Positions 32,731 through 42,302 of a stretch of DNA of 59,185 bases are shown piece by piece. Where the stretch lies: assembly GCA_033549345.1 (NCBI GenBank), contig JAWSUT010000022.1, forward strand, positions 1-59,185. Direction: 5' to 3'. A program made the position numbers and the translations under genes. The notes below the pieces were generated by a model. That model did not search any database. It was not told where the DNA came from and was given only the letters and a program-made list of their open reading frames with translations. The stretch comes from JAWSUT01 sp033549345. GTDB lineage: Bacteria > Bacillota > Dethiobacteria > Dethiobacterales > Dethiobacteraceae. Position 1 is the first letter of the stretch, and every line of letters starts with the position of its first letter.

Positions 32731-33645
32731 CTAAACATTCTGCCTGAGAAAATTAAGGGCTTCAGCCATACATTGCTTCGCCGTGTGCAGTGCCAGGTGC
32801 TGCTGAAAAGCATGAAATGCTTTTTTCTCCGACCTGTCAAACAGCAGGGCTGTATAATTAATCTCTTTTTCTGCCAAGGCACTGATAAGCTGCTCTGATT
32901 CCGGATGCAGACCGTCAACTTTGCCACTGCTGATAAACACAGGCGGGTAGTTGGCAGTTATATTTTTTAGCACAGAATAGTTATCCAGACCCCTCAGGTC
33001 AACTGTTCCTGTCATCATTTCTATGTCACTCTTTAAAGAAATAAACTTCCTTTTTGATGCCGTCTGCAGATCGAAAAGGCCACAAAAGAATAGAACACCT
33101 CTAATATCTTGCTCTGTTAACGGCGGACGAAGGCCCAGTTTGGCTGCCAGTCTGCCATTTGTACACACAGCAGCCGCCAACCCGGCAAGATACGCGCCGG
33201 CTGAATCGCCGGCCAGGAAAATCCTGTTCGTATCACCCTGATAAGAATCACCGTTTACTTTAATCCAGGCAAGAGCAGCCAGAACATCTTCAATTTGCGC
33301 AGGATTTTTATATACGGGAGCCAGCCTGTAGTTAATGTTAAATACAACGTAGCCTTCGTTAGCCAGCGCCATACAGTACTGCCGCATATGGCTTTTATCC
33401 CCCGCCACAAAGCCTCCGCCATGAAAATAGATAATAACCGGCAGCGGCCCATCCACAGCTTTGGGGGAATACACATCCAGGCGGTGCGCCGGGATACCGT
33501 CATCAAGATACGGTATGTCCGCGCAGATTCTTACCCCATCCGGTAAGGTTGCTTTTTGGGCAGCATGGTCCCCCAACCTTTCAATCAGTCTCCAGACAGA
33601 CAGGACAATTGCATGCCTGATTCTCGCTGTTGGTGTAAGCGTCAC
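32731..33645 (-). CDS. Alpha/beta hydrolase (HSL-type esterase)
   Basis: A 304-residue carboxylesterase-like protein with the oxyanion motif FHGGGFVAGD near residue 77, nucleophile elbow GDSAGAYLAG near 152, and a C-terminal Asp (SGKVDGLHPES) and His (KKAFHAFQQH) completing the triad. This is the hormone-sensitive-lipase family pattern. A GTG six bases after GGGGTGA is taken as start; another GTG three codons upstream is possible. It is probably co-transcribed with the YgjP gene and separated from cooS by a terminator. Confidence 0.88.
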   Translation of the reverse strand: MTLTPTARIRHAIVLSVWRLIERLGDHAAQKATLPDGVRICADIPYLDDGIPAHRLDVYSPKAVDGPLPVIIYFHGGGFVAGDKSHMRQYCMALANEGYVVFNINYRLAPVYKNPAQIEDVLAALAWIKVNGDSYQGDTNRIFLAGDSAGAYLAGLAAAVCTNGRLAAKLGLRPPLTEQDIRGVLFFCGLFDLQTASKRKFISLKSDIEMMTGTVDLRGLDNYSVLKNITANYPPVFISSGKVDGLHPESEQLISALAEKEINYTALLFDRSEKKAFHAFQQHLALHTAKQCMAEALNFLRQNV

Positions 33646-33707
33646 AATAATCACCCCGGCTAAGAATATACGACAGCACTTATCATAACCCTTTTTATTT
33701 CATGGTC

Positions 33708-33732
33708 AAAAAAAACCGGCCATACAGGCCGG
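33708..33732 (-). terminator. Terminator of cooS
   Basis: On the minus strand CCGGCC-TGTAT-GGCCGG followed by eight T, a few bases after the CO dehydrogenase stop codon. Confidence 0.88.
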
Positions 33733-33740
33733 CTTTCAGG

Positions 33741-35867
33741 TTAGTTTAACCCCAGTTCCTTACGTTTACTTTCTATGTGATCAACGTAGATCTGTACTGT
33801 TTTTTCTGCGTCCATCTCCACCACCACTTTGCCAAGGCCCAGGGTTTCTGTTGTCTCGGTGAGTGTTTTAACCACGACGTCACTGCCGGTGATAGACGGT
33901 ACGGGCGCAACATGGACAAGCCAGCCCAGCGCCACCGCAGTACAGGCATCGGCCACAGCTTTTTGTTCGAGATACTCGGGAGCGCCGATAACCAGCGGCA
34001 GTTTGTTTGTATCAACACCGAGAGCATCAGCCAGTTCCATGGCTGTGTGGGTCATTTTACCGATATCCACGCAGGCACCGTAGGACAGGACAGGCGGGAT
34101 ACCAAGCTGCCGGCACACAGCTTTTAGTCCGTCACCGCATTCTTCAGCGGCTTTGGGATTGGTAAGGCCTGTGTATTCCATTACAGATGATGTGCAACCG
34201 CCGGAGAGCACAAGGATATTATTTTCGATTAACCCTTTGGTAATTTTAAAGATATTGCTGCCGCCCTGTCCGTAGCGTGCGGTGGTACAGCCCACAATGG
34301 TGGCGATGCCGCGGATGTTGCCGTTTGCAATCTGGTCAATCAGCGGCTTAAAACTACCGCCGAGAGCATTTCTGATGGATTCTGTGCTAAAGCCGACCAT
34401 GCAGTCCGACACATGCGGCGGAATGTAGGTTTCTCTGTTTTCGGCTTTTCTGGTTTTAAACGATTCTAAGGCCATGCCCAGTGCTTTCTCGGCCTGTTCC
34501 TTCATTTTTTCCGGAACAAAGTCAAGAGTTTCCGTCCCCTGCAATTTAATAACGGGATGGATACTTAACAGTTTTGTGCCGAACTTTTTGGCAAAGAGGG
34601 GCATGGTGGGCACAGTGCAGTTATAGTCAAACATAAAGAGATCCACCACACCTGTGGCCAGCAGGTATTCCTGGGAGAGCCACTCTCCTTCCTGGCCGCC
34701 GTAGCCGCTCTGGTTATGCATGCCTTCATAGTTGACGAGCTGCTGCCCTTCACAGACATGGCCCAGAATCTGAATCCCTTCTGCTCCCGCTGCCCTTGCT
34801 TTCTCCTGCCACTCGTCGCCGGAGGCCAGGTCAATAGCCACGTGGGCCAAGAGCGGCATATGTCCGTTTGTAATGACATTGATCTTGTTTTCCTTCAAGA
34901 GTCCCATATTTTGCTTTTTCATGGCTATGGCCTGGGTTCCCATGAGGATTTCCTGCAGAATATCCAGAAGGAACAGCCCCTGGTATTCATTGGCCACTCC
35001 CAACCGTACGCTGCGCAGTAAAAACTCGATGGGGTCGGAGTTAAAGTTTGTCATGCACTGCGTAGATGCGTAGGCGACTTCACTGTAGCCTCCTCCGGGG
35101 AATAAGCCCAGCTCCCGCCAGAGGTCTTTTCTCTTTTGGGGTGCAAACGCCTCTACTGTTTTTGATTCTACATGATGCGGCGCATGAATATCATTGATCA
35201 CCCAGTCGGCAAACGCTGCTGCCAGTTTCTCCTGGGGCTGGTTTGCGTCCAGGCCTGCCATATCGGCGTATTTCCTCAGTTTTGCGCCGTCACGTATTTT
35301 CAACCCGCTTTGTGGATGCTCTCCTGCTGCCTTTAAAGTTCGGGCTGCCTGGTGACAGTGGAAAATGTTTGCCGATGTGCCGATGGTTACATGCCGATAG
35401 ACAAAGTTTCTGGCCACCATGGTGTGTGCATCCACACCGCAGACACCCCGTGGTGCTTTCTTGCTGATTCTACAGGGGCCGTTGGCACAAAGCTGGCAGG
35501 AGAGCCCTTCGGCACAAAACTTACACTGGGTAGGCTGCTGCTGGCTGAATCTGTCAAACACATTTGTCATGCCCGCATCATGCACAACCTGATACATCTC
35601 CCGCATGGCGGGGTCTATAATCACATTTAGAGGGTAGCCTTCTTTGGACTGGTCATCCTTTTTAATATGATCCCTCTGCCACTTATGGACCTGCTCCATA
35701 GAGGGGGACTTCTCGATTTTGTTGTAATTCACGTTTATGTCATGATCTTCATGGAGTGCCGGGTCATTATAATCACTACCTGTTAAATCAGCAGCAAATG
35801 TCTTATTATCACCCCGCATTCTTTCTGCGCTTCGTTCATACGATTTTTCGATGTCCTTCACACTCAT
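33741..35867 (-). CDS. cooS: Anaerobic Ni-Fe carbon monoxide dehydrogenase catalytic subunit
   Basis: CooS oxidises CO to CO2 or the reverse on a Ni-Fe-S cluster. The 708-residue protein has an N-terminal extension of about 75 residues relative to usual 630-640-residue enzymes. B-cluster cysteines 124, 127, 132 and 143 are present; the D-cluster region reads C115-KF-C118 with Ser at 123 where the usual second D-cluster Cys sits. Likely C-cluster ligands are all present: His336 (NGHMP), Cys372, Cys417, Cys527, Cys558, Cys599, plus Lys636. It is transcribed alone: no cooF, cooC, acs or hydrogenase genes are near. ATG follows AAGGAGG. Confidence 0.93.
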   Translation of the reverse strand: MSVKDIEKSYERSAERMRGDNKTFAADLTGSDYNDPALHEDHDINVNYNKIEKSPSMEQVHKWQRDHIKKDDQSKEGYPLNVIIDPAMREMYQVVHDAGMTNVFDRFSQQQPTQCKFCAEGLSCQLCANGPCRISKKAPRGVCGVDAHTMVARNFVYRHVTIGTSANIFHCHQAARTLKAAGEHPQSGLKIRDGAKLRKYADMAGLDANQPQEKLAAAFADWVINDIHAPHHVESKTVEAFAPQKRKDLWRELGLFPGGGYSEVAYASTQCMTNFNSDPIEFLLRSVRLGVANEYQGLFLLDILQEILMGTQAIAMKKQNMGLLKENKINVITNGHMPLLAHVAIDLASGDEWQEKARAAGAEGIQILGHVCEGQQLVNYEGMHNQSGYGGQEGEWLSQEYLLATGVVDLFMFDYNCTVPTMPLFAKKFGTKLLSIHPVIKLQGTETLDFVPEKMKEQAEKALGMALESFKTRKAENRETYIPPHVSDCMVGFSTESIRNALGGSFKPLIDQIANGNIRGIATIVGCTTARYGQGGSNIFKITKGLIENNILVLSGGCTSSVMEYTGLTNPKAAEECGDGLKAVCRQLGIPPVLSYGACVDIGKMTHTAMELADALGVDTNKLPLVIGAPEYLEQKAVADACTAVALGWLVHVAPVPSITGSDVVVKTLTETTETLGLGKVVVEMDAEKTVQIYVDHIESKRKELGLN

Positions 35868-35944
35868 ACAAAAAAACCTCCTTTTTCAACAATACTTCTA
35901 TTTTTTAGTCTTTCTTTACCTGAATCTCAATATCCAAAAGATGC

Positions 35945-35974
35945 AAAAAACGAACCGTGTTTAATCGGTTCGTT
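35945..35974 (-). terminator. Terminator of the YgiQ gene
   Basis: On the minus strand AACGAACCG and CGGTTCGTT pair around an eight-base loop and a run of T follows, directly after the YgiQ stop codon. Confidence 0.88.
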
Positions 35975-37905
35975 TATCTCTTACCCTTATTTTTTTTGCC
36001 TTTTGGCCGGGTTGGTGCATTCCTGATCGTTTTGGTATCCTTAACCCGCCTGCCGCCCTTTTTACCGTGGGTCTTCCCTTTTGCCGGCCCGGCAGCTTTT
36101 TTCTCCTGCCGCGGCCGGAGGAGGCACTTCTTGCCAAAACCGATGAGATCCGTCCGGCCGGCTTTAACCAGCGCTTCCTGAACCAACCGGTAGTTCTGCG
36201 GCTTTCTGTATTGAATAAGCGCCCGCTGCATGGCCTTTTCATGAGCCGATTTGGGCACATACACTTTCTCCATTGTCCGGGGGTCCAACTCCGTGTAATA
36301 CATGCACGTAGAGAGGGTACCCGGTGTCGGATAAAAGTCCTGCACCTGTTCCGGCATATAACCTAAATCACGTAGATACTCTGCCAGTTCAACAGCGTCT
36401 TTTAAAGTAGACCCCGGGTGGCTTGACATCAGGTAAGGAACAAGAAACTGCTTTAGCCCCAGGTCTTCATTAATCTGATGATACTTTTTAACAAACCGCT
36501 CGTAGACATCCCTTTGCGGTTTGCCCATTTTTTGCAGCACATCCGCTGAGATATGTTCCGGCGCCACTTTGAGCTGACCACTGATGTGGTGCTGGCAAAG
36601 CTCCCTGAAGAACTCATCATTTTTGTCATGCATCAGGTAGTCATAGCGAAGACCAGAGCGGACAAAGACTTTTTTGACATTGGGCAGCTGACGCAAATGA
36701 CGCAGGAGCTGTAAATAATCCTGATGGTCAACTTTTAGCTGTTTGCAGGGATTGGGAAATAAGCACTGTTTATCTGTACATACACCATGCTTAACCTGTT
36801 TTTCACACGCTCGGCTGCGAAAGTTGGCTGTGGGGCCGCCGACGTCATGGATATACCCTTTAAAGTCAGGCTCCCAGACCAACTTCTCCGCTTCGGCCAG
36901 AATGGAGCGGTGACTTCTGGACTGCACCACCCGTCCCTGGTGGAAGGTCAGAGCACAGAAGTTACAGCCGCCAAAACAGCCTCTGTTGCTGATCAGACTG
37001 AACTTTACTTCTTTGATTGCCGGCACGCCGCCCTCTTTTTCATAGACAGGGTGGTAGGTCCGCATAAAGGGCAGCGCATAGATGTGGTCCAGCTCCGACT
37101 GGCTCATTGGCCCGTACGGCGGATTTTGTACTACATACCAGTTTCTGTACGGTTCAAGCAGAGGCTTGCCCACAATGGCATCCATGTTGTTGTATTGAAT
37201 CATAAAACTCTTGGCAAATGTCTTTTTCGAAGCCAGGATTTCGTCGTAGTGGGGCAGAACCAGCGGCTGATACGGCCTGTCTTTGTCTTTGGTCTTATAC
37301 ACTGTTCCTTTGACAAAGGTGATCTCACCCACGGGAATACCGCTTTTGAGGGCTTCGGCAATTTCGATGACCTGGCGCTCTCCCATGCCGTAAACAATCA
37401 AATCGGCTTTGGCATCCAGCAGGATTGACCGTCTCACCTTATCGGACCAGTAGTCGTAATGGGCAAACCTGCGCAGGCTGGCTTCGATCCCGCCCAGGAT
37501 AACAGGCACGTCACTGTAGGCTTCTTTTGCCCTGTGAGCGTAGACAATGGCGGCCCGGTCGGGCCGGTATCCGCCTTTACCGCCGGGAGAATAGAGATCG
37601 TCATGTCGTTTCTTTTTAGCCACTGTGTAATGGTTCACCATGGAATCAATATTGCCTGAGGTAATTAAAAATCCCAGACTGGGCTTGCCAAAGATTTTAT
37701 AGTCCCTGGTATCCTGCCATGAGGGCTGGGCAACAATCCCCACACGATATCCTCTGCTCTCCAGAACCCGGCCGATGACAGCTGCACCAAAAGAAGGATG
37801 GTCCACATACGCATCCCCGGAAACCAGGACAAAGTCTAATTCGTCCCAGCCTCTGGCCAGCATATCTTCTTTTGTAACGGGCAAAAATGTCGCCTTGTTG
37901 ACCAT
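35974..37905 (-). CDS. YgiQ-family radical SAM protein
   Basis: A 643-residue radical SAM enzyme with the cluster motif CFGGCNFCAL (CX3CX2C) near residue 310, an N-terminal YgiQ domain (FLPVTKEDMLARGWDELDF onwards), a Cys-rich insert (CTDKQCLFPNPC) and a lysine/arginine-rich tail of about 50 residues. Function of YgiQ is not known; RNA or ribosome association is suggested by the basic tail only. ATG five bases after GGAGGT is selected. The upstream flavoprotein gene ends 25 bases before, so both probably share a transcript. Confidence 0.93.
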   Translation of the reverse strand: MVNKATFLPVTKEDMLARGWDELDFVLVSGDAYVDHPSFGAAVIGRVLESRGYRVGIVAQPSWQDTRDYKIFGKPSLGFLITSGNIDSMVNHYTVAKKKRHDDLYSPGGKGGYRPDRAAIVYAHRAKEAYSDVPVILGGIEASLRRFAHYDYWSDKVRRSILLDAKADLIVYGMGERQVIEIAEALKSGIPVGEITFVKGTVYKTKDKDRPYQPLVLPHYDEILASKKTFAKSFMIQYNNMDAIVGKPLLEPYRNWYVVQNPPYGPMSQSELDHIYALPFMRTYHPVYEKEGGVPAIKEVKFSLISNRGCFGGCNFCALTFHQGRVVQSRSHRSILAEAEKLVWEPDFKGYIHDVGGPTANFRSRACEKQVKHGVCTDKQCLFPNPCKQLKVDHQDYLQLLRHLRQLPNVKKVFVRSGLRYDYLMHDKNDEFFRELCQHHISGQLKVAPEHISADVLQKMGKPQRDVYERFVKKYHQINEDLGLKQFLVPYLMSSHPGSTLKDAVELAEYLRDLGYMPEQVQDFYPTPGTLSTCMYYTELDPRTMEKVYVPKSAHEKAMQRALIQYRKPQNYRLVQEALVKAGRTDLIGFGKKCLLRPRQEKKAAGPAKGKTHGKKGGRRVKDTKTIRNAPTRPKGKKNKGKR

Positions 37906-37930
37906 AATTACCTCCGCGGCCTTATTCCAA

Positions 37931-39529
37931 TTAAGCTGTATAGGGTTTATATTTACCGACAATCTTTTCTGCCGCCCTGATGCCGTCTACAGCGGCAGAA
38001 ATAATACCACCGGCGTAACCCGCTCCTTCTCCCACCGGATACAATCCGGATACATTTACACTCTCCAATGTTTCACCGGACCGCTCAATGCGAACGGGTG
38101 CTGAACTTCTCGTTTCCACACCGGTCATCACCGCATCCGGCAGGGCAAACCCCTGCAGCTTTTTATCAAGCTGCGGGATTGCTTCCCGCAGGGATTCTAT
38201 GACATAGTCCGGCAGGCAGCGGGCCAGATCTGTCATGAGAACACCCGGAAGGTAGGAAGGCTTGACACTCCCGGATTTGACGGACGGCCGCAGCGCAAGA
38301 AAATCATCAACCCGTTGGGCCGGTGCACTGTAATTGCCGCCCCCCAGTGTAAAAGCCGCACTCTCCCAGACTCTCTGGAACCTGATACCGGCCAGCGGGT
38401 GGTCACTGCCGAAATCTTCGGTGTTTATCTGCACAAGCAAAGCGCTGTTGGCATTTTCCGCATCACGGGCATATTCACTCATACCGTTTGTAACCACAGC
38501 ATGTTCCTCAGAGGCAGCGGCAATCACTTTGCCGCCGGGGCACATGCAAAACGTGTAAACAGCCCGTCCGTTTTGGCTCTGGTATGTCAGTCTGTAATCG
38601 GCTGCTCCCAGGCGCGGATGCTCATGATGTTTCTGATACTGGCAGATGTTTATCAAAGACTGCGGATGTTCAATCCTGACTCCGATGGAAAAAGGCTTCT
38701 GTCTGAGCTGTACATCCCGGGCATAGAGCATTTCATATGTGTCCCGTGCACTGTGACCAATGGCCAAAACAATATCATGGGCGGGAACAGTCTGTGAATG
38801 GTTAACCAAAACGCCGCCTACCCTACCGCCTTCCAGCAGTACATCCGTTACTTTACTGCCAAATCTTACTTCGCCGCCAAGAGCGATAATCCGCTCTCTG
38901 ATGTTTTTGACCACATTCTTTAAAATATCGGTGCCAATATGGGGGTTATGGACATAGAGAATCTCTTCCGGCGCGCCGGCGGCCACAAACTCCTGCAGTA
39001 CTTTGCTGGACCGTCTATCTTTTGTCCGGGTTGTCAGCTTACCGTCGGAAAATGTGCCGGCACCGCCTTCACCAAACTGAACGTTTGACTCTGTGTTTAG
39101 TTTCCCCTGCTGCCAAAATACTGCCACATCCCTTGTTCGTGTTGCCACGTCCTGACCTCTTTCCAGCAGGATTGGCCGGTATCCTCTCTGGGCCAAAAGA
39201 AGGCCGGCAAACAGACCGGCAGGACCGGTGCCGATCACTACCGGACGATGGACCGGTTCTTCTTCGCCGGAAGCCGTATCCCCGTAGGATAAATCAGGAC
39301 TCTTTTGCAGCTGTTTGTTTTTACGCAGTACCTTTTCTTCATCGACCACTTTCACATCGACAATATATACAAAGGTGATCTCACTTCTTTTTCTGGCATC
39401 AACCGATTCCCTGTAAATCGTATAATCTAAGATTTCCTGCGGTCTGACCCGCAGTTTTCCGGCTATCTTCTCTTTCAGGCCAGACTTATCCTCATCCAGA
39501 GACAGTTTCACTTCATTTACTCTGATCAT
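37931..39529 (-). CDS. FAD-dependent oxidoreductase, COG2509 type
   Basis: A 532-residue flavoprotein with a dinucleotide-binding loop VIGTGPAGLFAGLLLAQRGY near residue 98 after an N-terminal domain of about 90 residues (LRVRPQEILDYTIYRESVDAR), the region NVQFGEGGAGTFSDGKLTTR, and a C-terminal VSGLYPVGEGAGYAGGIISAAVDG. These define an uncharacterised family of FAD-dependent dehydrogenases common in Firmicutes and plants. The reaction is unknown. It starts at ATG with only a weak ribosome site. Confidence 0.9.
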   Translation of the reverse strand: MIRVNEVKLSLDEDKSGLKEKIAGKLRVRPQEILDYTIYRESVDARKRSEITFVYIVDVKVVDEEKVLRKNKQLQKSPDLSYGDTASGEEEPVHRPVVIGTGPAGLFAGLLLAQRGYRPILLERGQDVATRTRDVAVFWQQGKLNTESNVQFGEGGAGTFSDGKLTTRTKDRRSSKVLQEFVAAGAPEEILYVHNPHIGTDILKNVVKNIRERIIALGGEVRFGSKVTDVLLEGGRVGGVLVNHSQTVPAHDIVLAIGHSARDTYEMLYARDVQLRQKPFSIGVRIEHPQSLINICQYQKHHEHPRLGAADYRLTYQSQNGRAVYTFCMCPGGKVIAAASEEHAVVTNGMSEYARDAENANSALLVQINTEDFGSDHPLAGIRFQRVWESAAFTLGGGNYSAPAQRVDDFLALRPSVKSGSVKPSYLPGVLMTDLARCLPDYVIESLREAIPQLDKKLQGFALPDAVMTGVETRSSAPVRIERSGETLESVNVSGLYPVGEGAGYAGGIISAAVDGIRAAEKIVGKYKPYTA

Positions 39530-39635
39530 CTTTATTCTTCCTTTTTCTTTACTTCCTGCTATTATACCACATTTAACCCACAGTAAATATTCAGCAGGTG
39601 CTGCAGGTTTTCTGATTGCTTATAGTTGATATCAG

Positions 39636-39664
39636 TTGATTATTGTTTAAATGTTATATATAAT
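39636..39664 (+). promoter_or_regulatory. Predicted promoter of the HTH-Uma2 gene
   Basis: TTGATT (39636-39641) and TATAAT (39659-39664) with a 17-base spacer, 20 bases before the start codon; so the transcript would have a very short leader. Confidence 0.65.
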
Positions 39665-39683
39665 GAACGCAGGAGGTGATCAA

Positions 39684-40448
39684 ATGTCCGAAGAGAATAA
39701 CCTGATTACCGCTCATGTCCTGGCAGAAGCGCTGGACCTTTCTGTGGAAACAATCTGGCGCTACACCCGGGAGAAAAAAATACCGTATGTTGCATTGGGC
39801 AGCAAGCAGTACCGCTACAGGCTCTCCGATGTGGTCAAAACGCTGTCCGGCTCAGCTGTGAGCGAAAAAACCGGAGAGTATAGACCCGATTCTCAGAAAA
39901 AGTTCACCTACCAGGATTATCTGAAGCTGCCCTGGGAGCCGGGTTACCGCTATGAAATACTTGACGGGATGTTGATAAAAGAGCCATCTCCCAACGTAAT
40001 GCATCAACGGGTGTCCCGACGGCTCCTGCGTATCCTGGAAGACTATTTTCAGAAGGCTGACCCGGTTGGAGAAGTTTTTAATGCACCGCTCGATGTAACC
40101 TTCCATGACATAACCGTAGTCCAACCTGATTTGTTTTATGTATCGGGAAAACAAAAACCCATCGTTAAAGAGACCCGCATTGACGGCCCGCCTGCGCTTG
40201 CCGTTGAAATTCTCTCTCCAACCAACAGCCGTAAAGACCGGCTGCAAAAAATGCAGATATATCAGAAAGCAGGTGTTGAGCACTACTGGCTCGTCGACCC
40301 GAAGGAACAAACGCTGGAATGCTTCACACTCAGTGATGGACTCTACGTAAGGATTGCTGCGGGTATGGACGACGATGTCATCGAACACCCCGGCTTTTCC
40401 GGGCTATCCCTTGCTCTGCATGACCTTTGGGGGCAGACAGAAAAATAA
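39684..40448 (+). CDS. HTH (excisionase-type)-Uma2 nuclease-fold fusion protein
   Basis: A 254-residue two-domain protein. Residues 1-60 form a MerR/excisionase-like helix-turn-helix (ITAHVLAEALDLSVETIWRY, then IPYVALGSKQYRYRLSDV). Residues 85-250 form a Uma2 (DUF820) domain of the PD-(D/E)XK nuclease fold: YEILDGMLIKEPSPN, VVQPDLFYVSG with the catalytic Asp, LAVEILSPTNSRKDRLQKM with Glu, and GVEHYWLVDP. Uma2 genes are abundant in cyanobacteria and mobile regions with no settled function. ATG follows AGGAGGTGATC. Confidence 0.85.
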   Translation: MSEENNLITAHVLAEALDLSVETIWRYTREKKIPYVALGSKQYRYRLSDVVKTLSGSAVSEKTGEYRPDSQKKFTYQDYLKLPWEPGYRYEILDGMLIKEPSPNVMHQRVSRRLLRILEDYFQKADPVGEVFNAPLDVTFHDITVVQPDLFYVSGKQKPIVKETRIDGPPALAVEILSPTNSRKDRLQKMQIYQKAGVEHYWLVDPKEQTLECFTLSDGLYVRIAAGMDDDVIEHPGFSGLSLALHDLWGQTEK

Positions 40449-40484
40449 CAATTCCCGGCGCATTGGCAAATATACCTGAGGGAT

Positions 40485-40514
40485 TTGTTTCCATTGGTGT
40501 TTTTCTGCTATAAT
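40485..40514 (+). promoter_or_regulatory. Predicted promoter of glnS
   Basis: TTGTTT (40485-40490) and TATAAT (40509-40514) with an 18-base spacer, 36 bases before the glnS start. Confidence 0.55.
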
Positions 40515-40549
40515 AGGGGAGAATTGTACGATAAAGGGGCGATAACCTG

Positions 40550-42247
40550 ATGACCAATGAATCGGATATTCAGTCCAATTTTCTTCATACCATGATTGGT
40601 AAGGATCTGGAAGAAGGGAAAAACGAAGGCCGTGTGCATACCCGGTTTCCGCCGGAACCAAACGGCTACCTTCATATTGGACACGCCAAGGCAATCTTAC
40701 TTAATTATACGCTTGCCCAAACATATAACGGGAAGTTTAACCTGCGCTTTGACGACACAAACCCGGTTAAGGAAGAACAGGAATTTGTGGATTCGATTCT
40801 GGAAGATATCCGCTGGCTGGAAGTCGACTGGGAAGACCGCATGTTCTTTGCTTCCGATTACTTTGAGGCCAAGTATGAGTTCGCCCGGCGTCTCATTCAG
40901 GCAGGACGCGCCTATGTCTGCGACCTGAGTCCCGAGGAAATCCGGGAGTACCGCGGCACACTGACCGAACCGGGCAAAGAAAGCCCGTACCGTAACCGTT
41001 CTGTAGCAGAAAACCTGGATCTTTTTGAACGGATGCGCAAAGGAGAATTTGCCAGCGGCAGTCGGGTGCTGCGCGGTAAAATCGATATGTCCTCCGGCAA
41101 CCTGAACATGCGGGACCCTGTGTTTTACCGTATTTTGCACGCCACTCATCACAGAACCGGTGACACATGGTGTATTTACCCGATGTATGACTTTAGCCAT
41201 CCCTTCTCCGATGCCCTGGAGGGAATCACGCATTCACTGTGTTCAATCGAATATACCGACCATCGCCCCCTGTATGACTGGGTGGTGGACAACGCGTTGG
41301 AACTGATGCCCGAAACCGTCAAGTCCCGCTCCCGTCAGACTGAGTTTGCCCGGTTAAATATGAGCTACACCGTCATGAGCAAGCGCAAGCTGCGCCGACT
41401 GGTGGAAGAAGGGCATGTGCAGGGCTGGGATGACCCGAGGATGCCCACCATTGCCGGGCTGCGTCGGCGGGGCGTAACGCCTGAGGCCATCGCCGGTTTT
41501 CAGGAGAGCGTTGGTGTTGCCCGTGCCGACAGCACAGTGGATCTGGCCATGCTGCAGCACGCCATCCGGGAAGACCTGGGCGAAAAGGCACCGCGGATGA
41601 TGGCGGTACTGGAGCCGCTCAAAGTGACAATTACCAACTGGCCCGAGGACAAAACGGAGCAGCTGGAGCTAGAAAATATGCCGGGCGATGAGACAGCCGG
41701 CATACGGCAGGTTCCCTTTGGCCGGGAAATCTATATCGAGCAGGAAGACTTCATGGAAGAGCCGCCAAAGAAATTCCACAGGCTTGCTCCGGGCAAAGAA
41801 GTCCGGTTAAAAGGCGCCTATGTGATTTTATGCGAAGAGGTTATCAAAGACAACGCCGGGAATATCACGGAACTGCGCTGCACCTATGACCCGCAGACCA
41901 AAAGCGGCCAGGACACAAGCGGCAAAAAGATTAAAGGCGTCATCCACTGGGTATCAGCCAAACATGCGGCCAAAGTCACGGTGCGCCTCTACGACCATCT
42001 TTTCAGCAAGGAAAACCCCGAGAATGAAGCAGACGGTGACTTCACCAATAACATTAATCCTGACTCTTTGGTTACCCTGGTCGATATACCGGTGGAACCG
42101 GCCATCGCCGACGCGTCACCCGGCAGCCGCTTCCAGTTTATGCGCAAAGGCTATTTCTACCTTGACCCTGTGGATGCCAAAGAAGGCAGAGTTATCTACA
42201 ACCGGATTGTCGGCCTCAGGGACACCTGGGCCAAAATCAGTAAGTAA
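40550..42247 (+). CDS. glnS: Glutaminyl-tRNA synthetase
   Basis: A 565-residue class I synthetase of the GlnRS type. The HIGH motif is in FPPEPNGYLHIGHAKAI, the KMSKS equivalent is VMSKRKL near residue 270, and two beta-barrel anticodon-binding domains follow, ending at RDTWAKISK. Most Firmicutes lack GlnRS and make Gln-tRNA by GatCAB amidation; the enzyme was acquired by some Clostridia, so this gene probably has a transfer history. Start ATG after AAAGGGGCG. It is single and followed by a terminator. Confidence 0.96.
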   Translation: MTNESDIQSNFLHTMIGKDLEEGKNEGRVHTRFPPEPNGYLHIGHAKAILLNYTLAQTYNGKFNLRFDDTNPVKEEQEFVDSILEDIRWLEVDWEDRMFFASDYFEAKYEFARRLIQAGRAYVCDLSPEEIREYRGTLTEPGKESPYRNRSVAENLDLFERMRKGEFASGSRVLRGKIDMSSGNLNMRDPVFYRILHATHHRTGDTWCIYPMYDFSHPFSDALEGITHSLCSIEYTDHRPLYDWVVDNALELMPETVKSRSRQTEFARLNMSYTVMSKRKLRRLVEEGHVQGWDDPRMPTIAGLRRRGVTPEAIAGFQESVGVARADSTVDLAMLQHAIREDLGEKAPRMMAVLEPLKVTITNWPEDKTEQLELENMPGDETAGIRQVPFGREIYIEQEDFMEEPPKKFHRLAPGKEVRLKGAYVILCEEVIKDNAGNITELRCTYDPQTKSGQDTSGKKIKGVIHWVSAKHAAKVTVRLYDHLFSKENPENEADGDFTNNINPDSLVTLVDIPVEPAIADASPGSRFQFMRKGYFYLDPVDAKEGRVIYNRIVGLRDTWAKISK

Positions 42248-42253
42248 ATAAGC

Positions 42254-42293
42254 AACCCCCCACGTCTGTAAACTGGAACGTGGGGGGTTTATC
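42254..42293. terminator. Strong terminator between glnS and metA
   Basis: AACCCCCCACGT and ACGTGGGGGGTT form a 12-base-pair stem around a 12-base loop, followed by TTTAT. It serves both convergent genes. Confidence 0.85.
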
Positions 42294-42302
42294 TTTGACA
42301 GC

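Noticed and set aside
36787..37428. 213-codon open frame opposite the YgiQ gene
   Set aside because: It is the antisense shadow of a conserved radical SAM protein, with no start signal.
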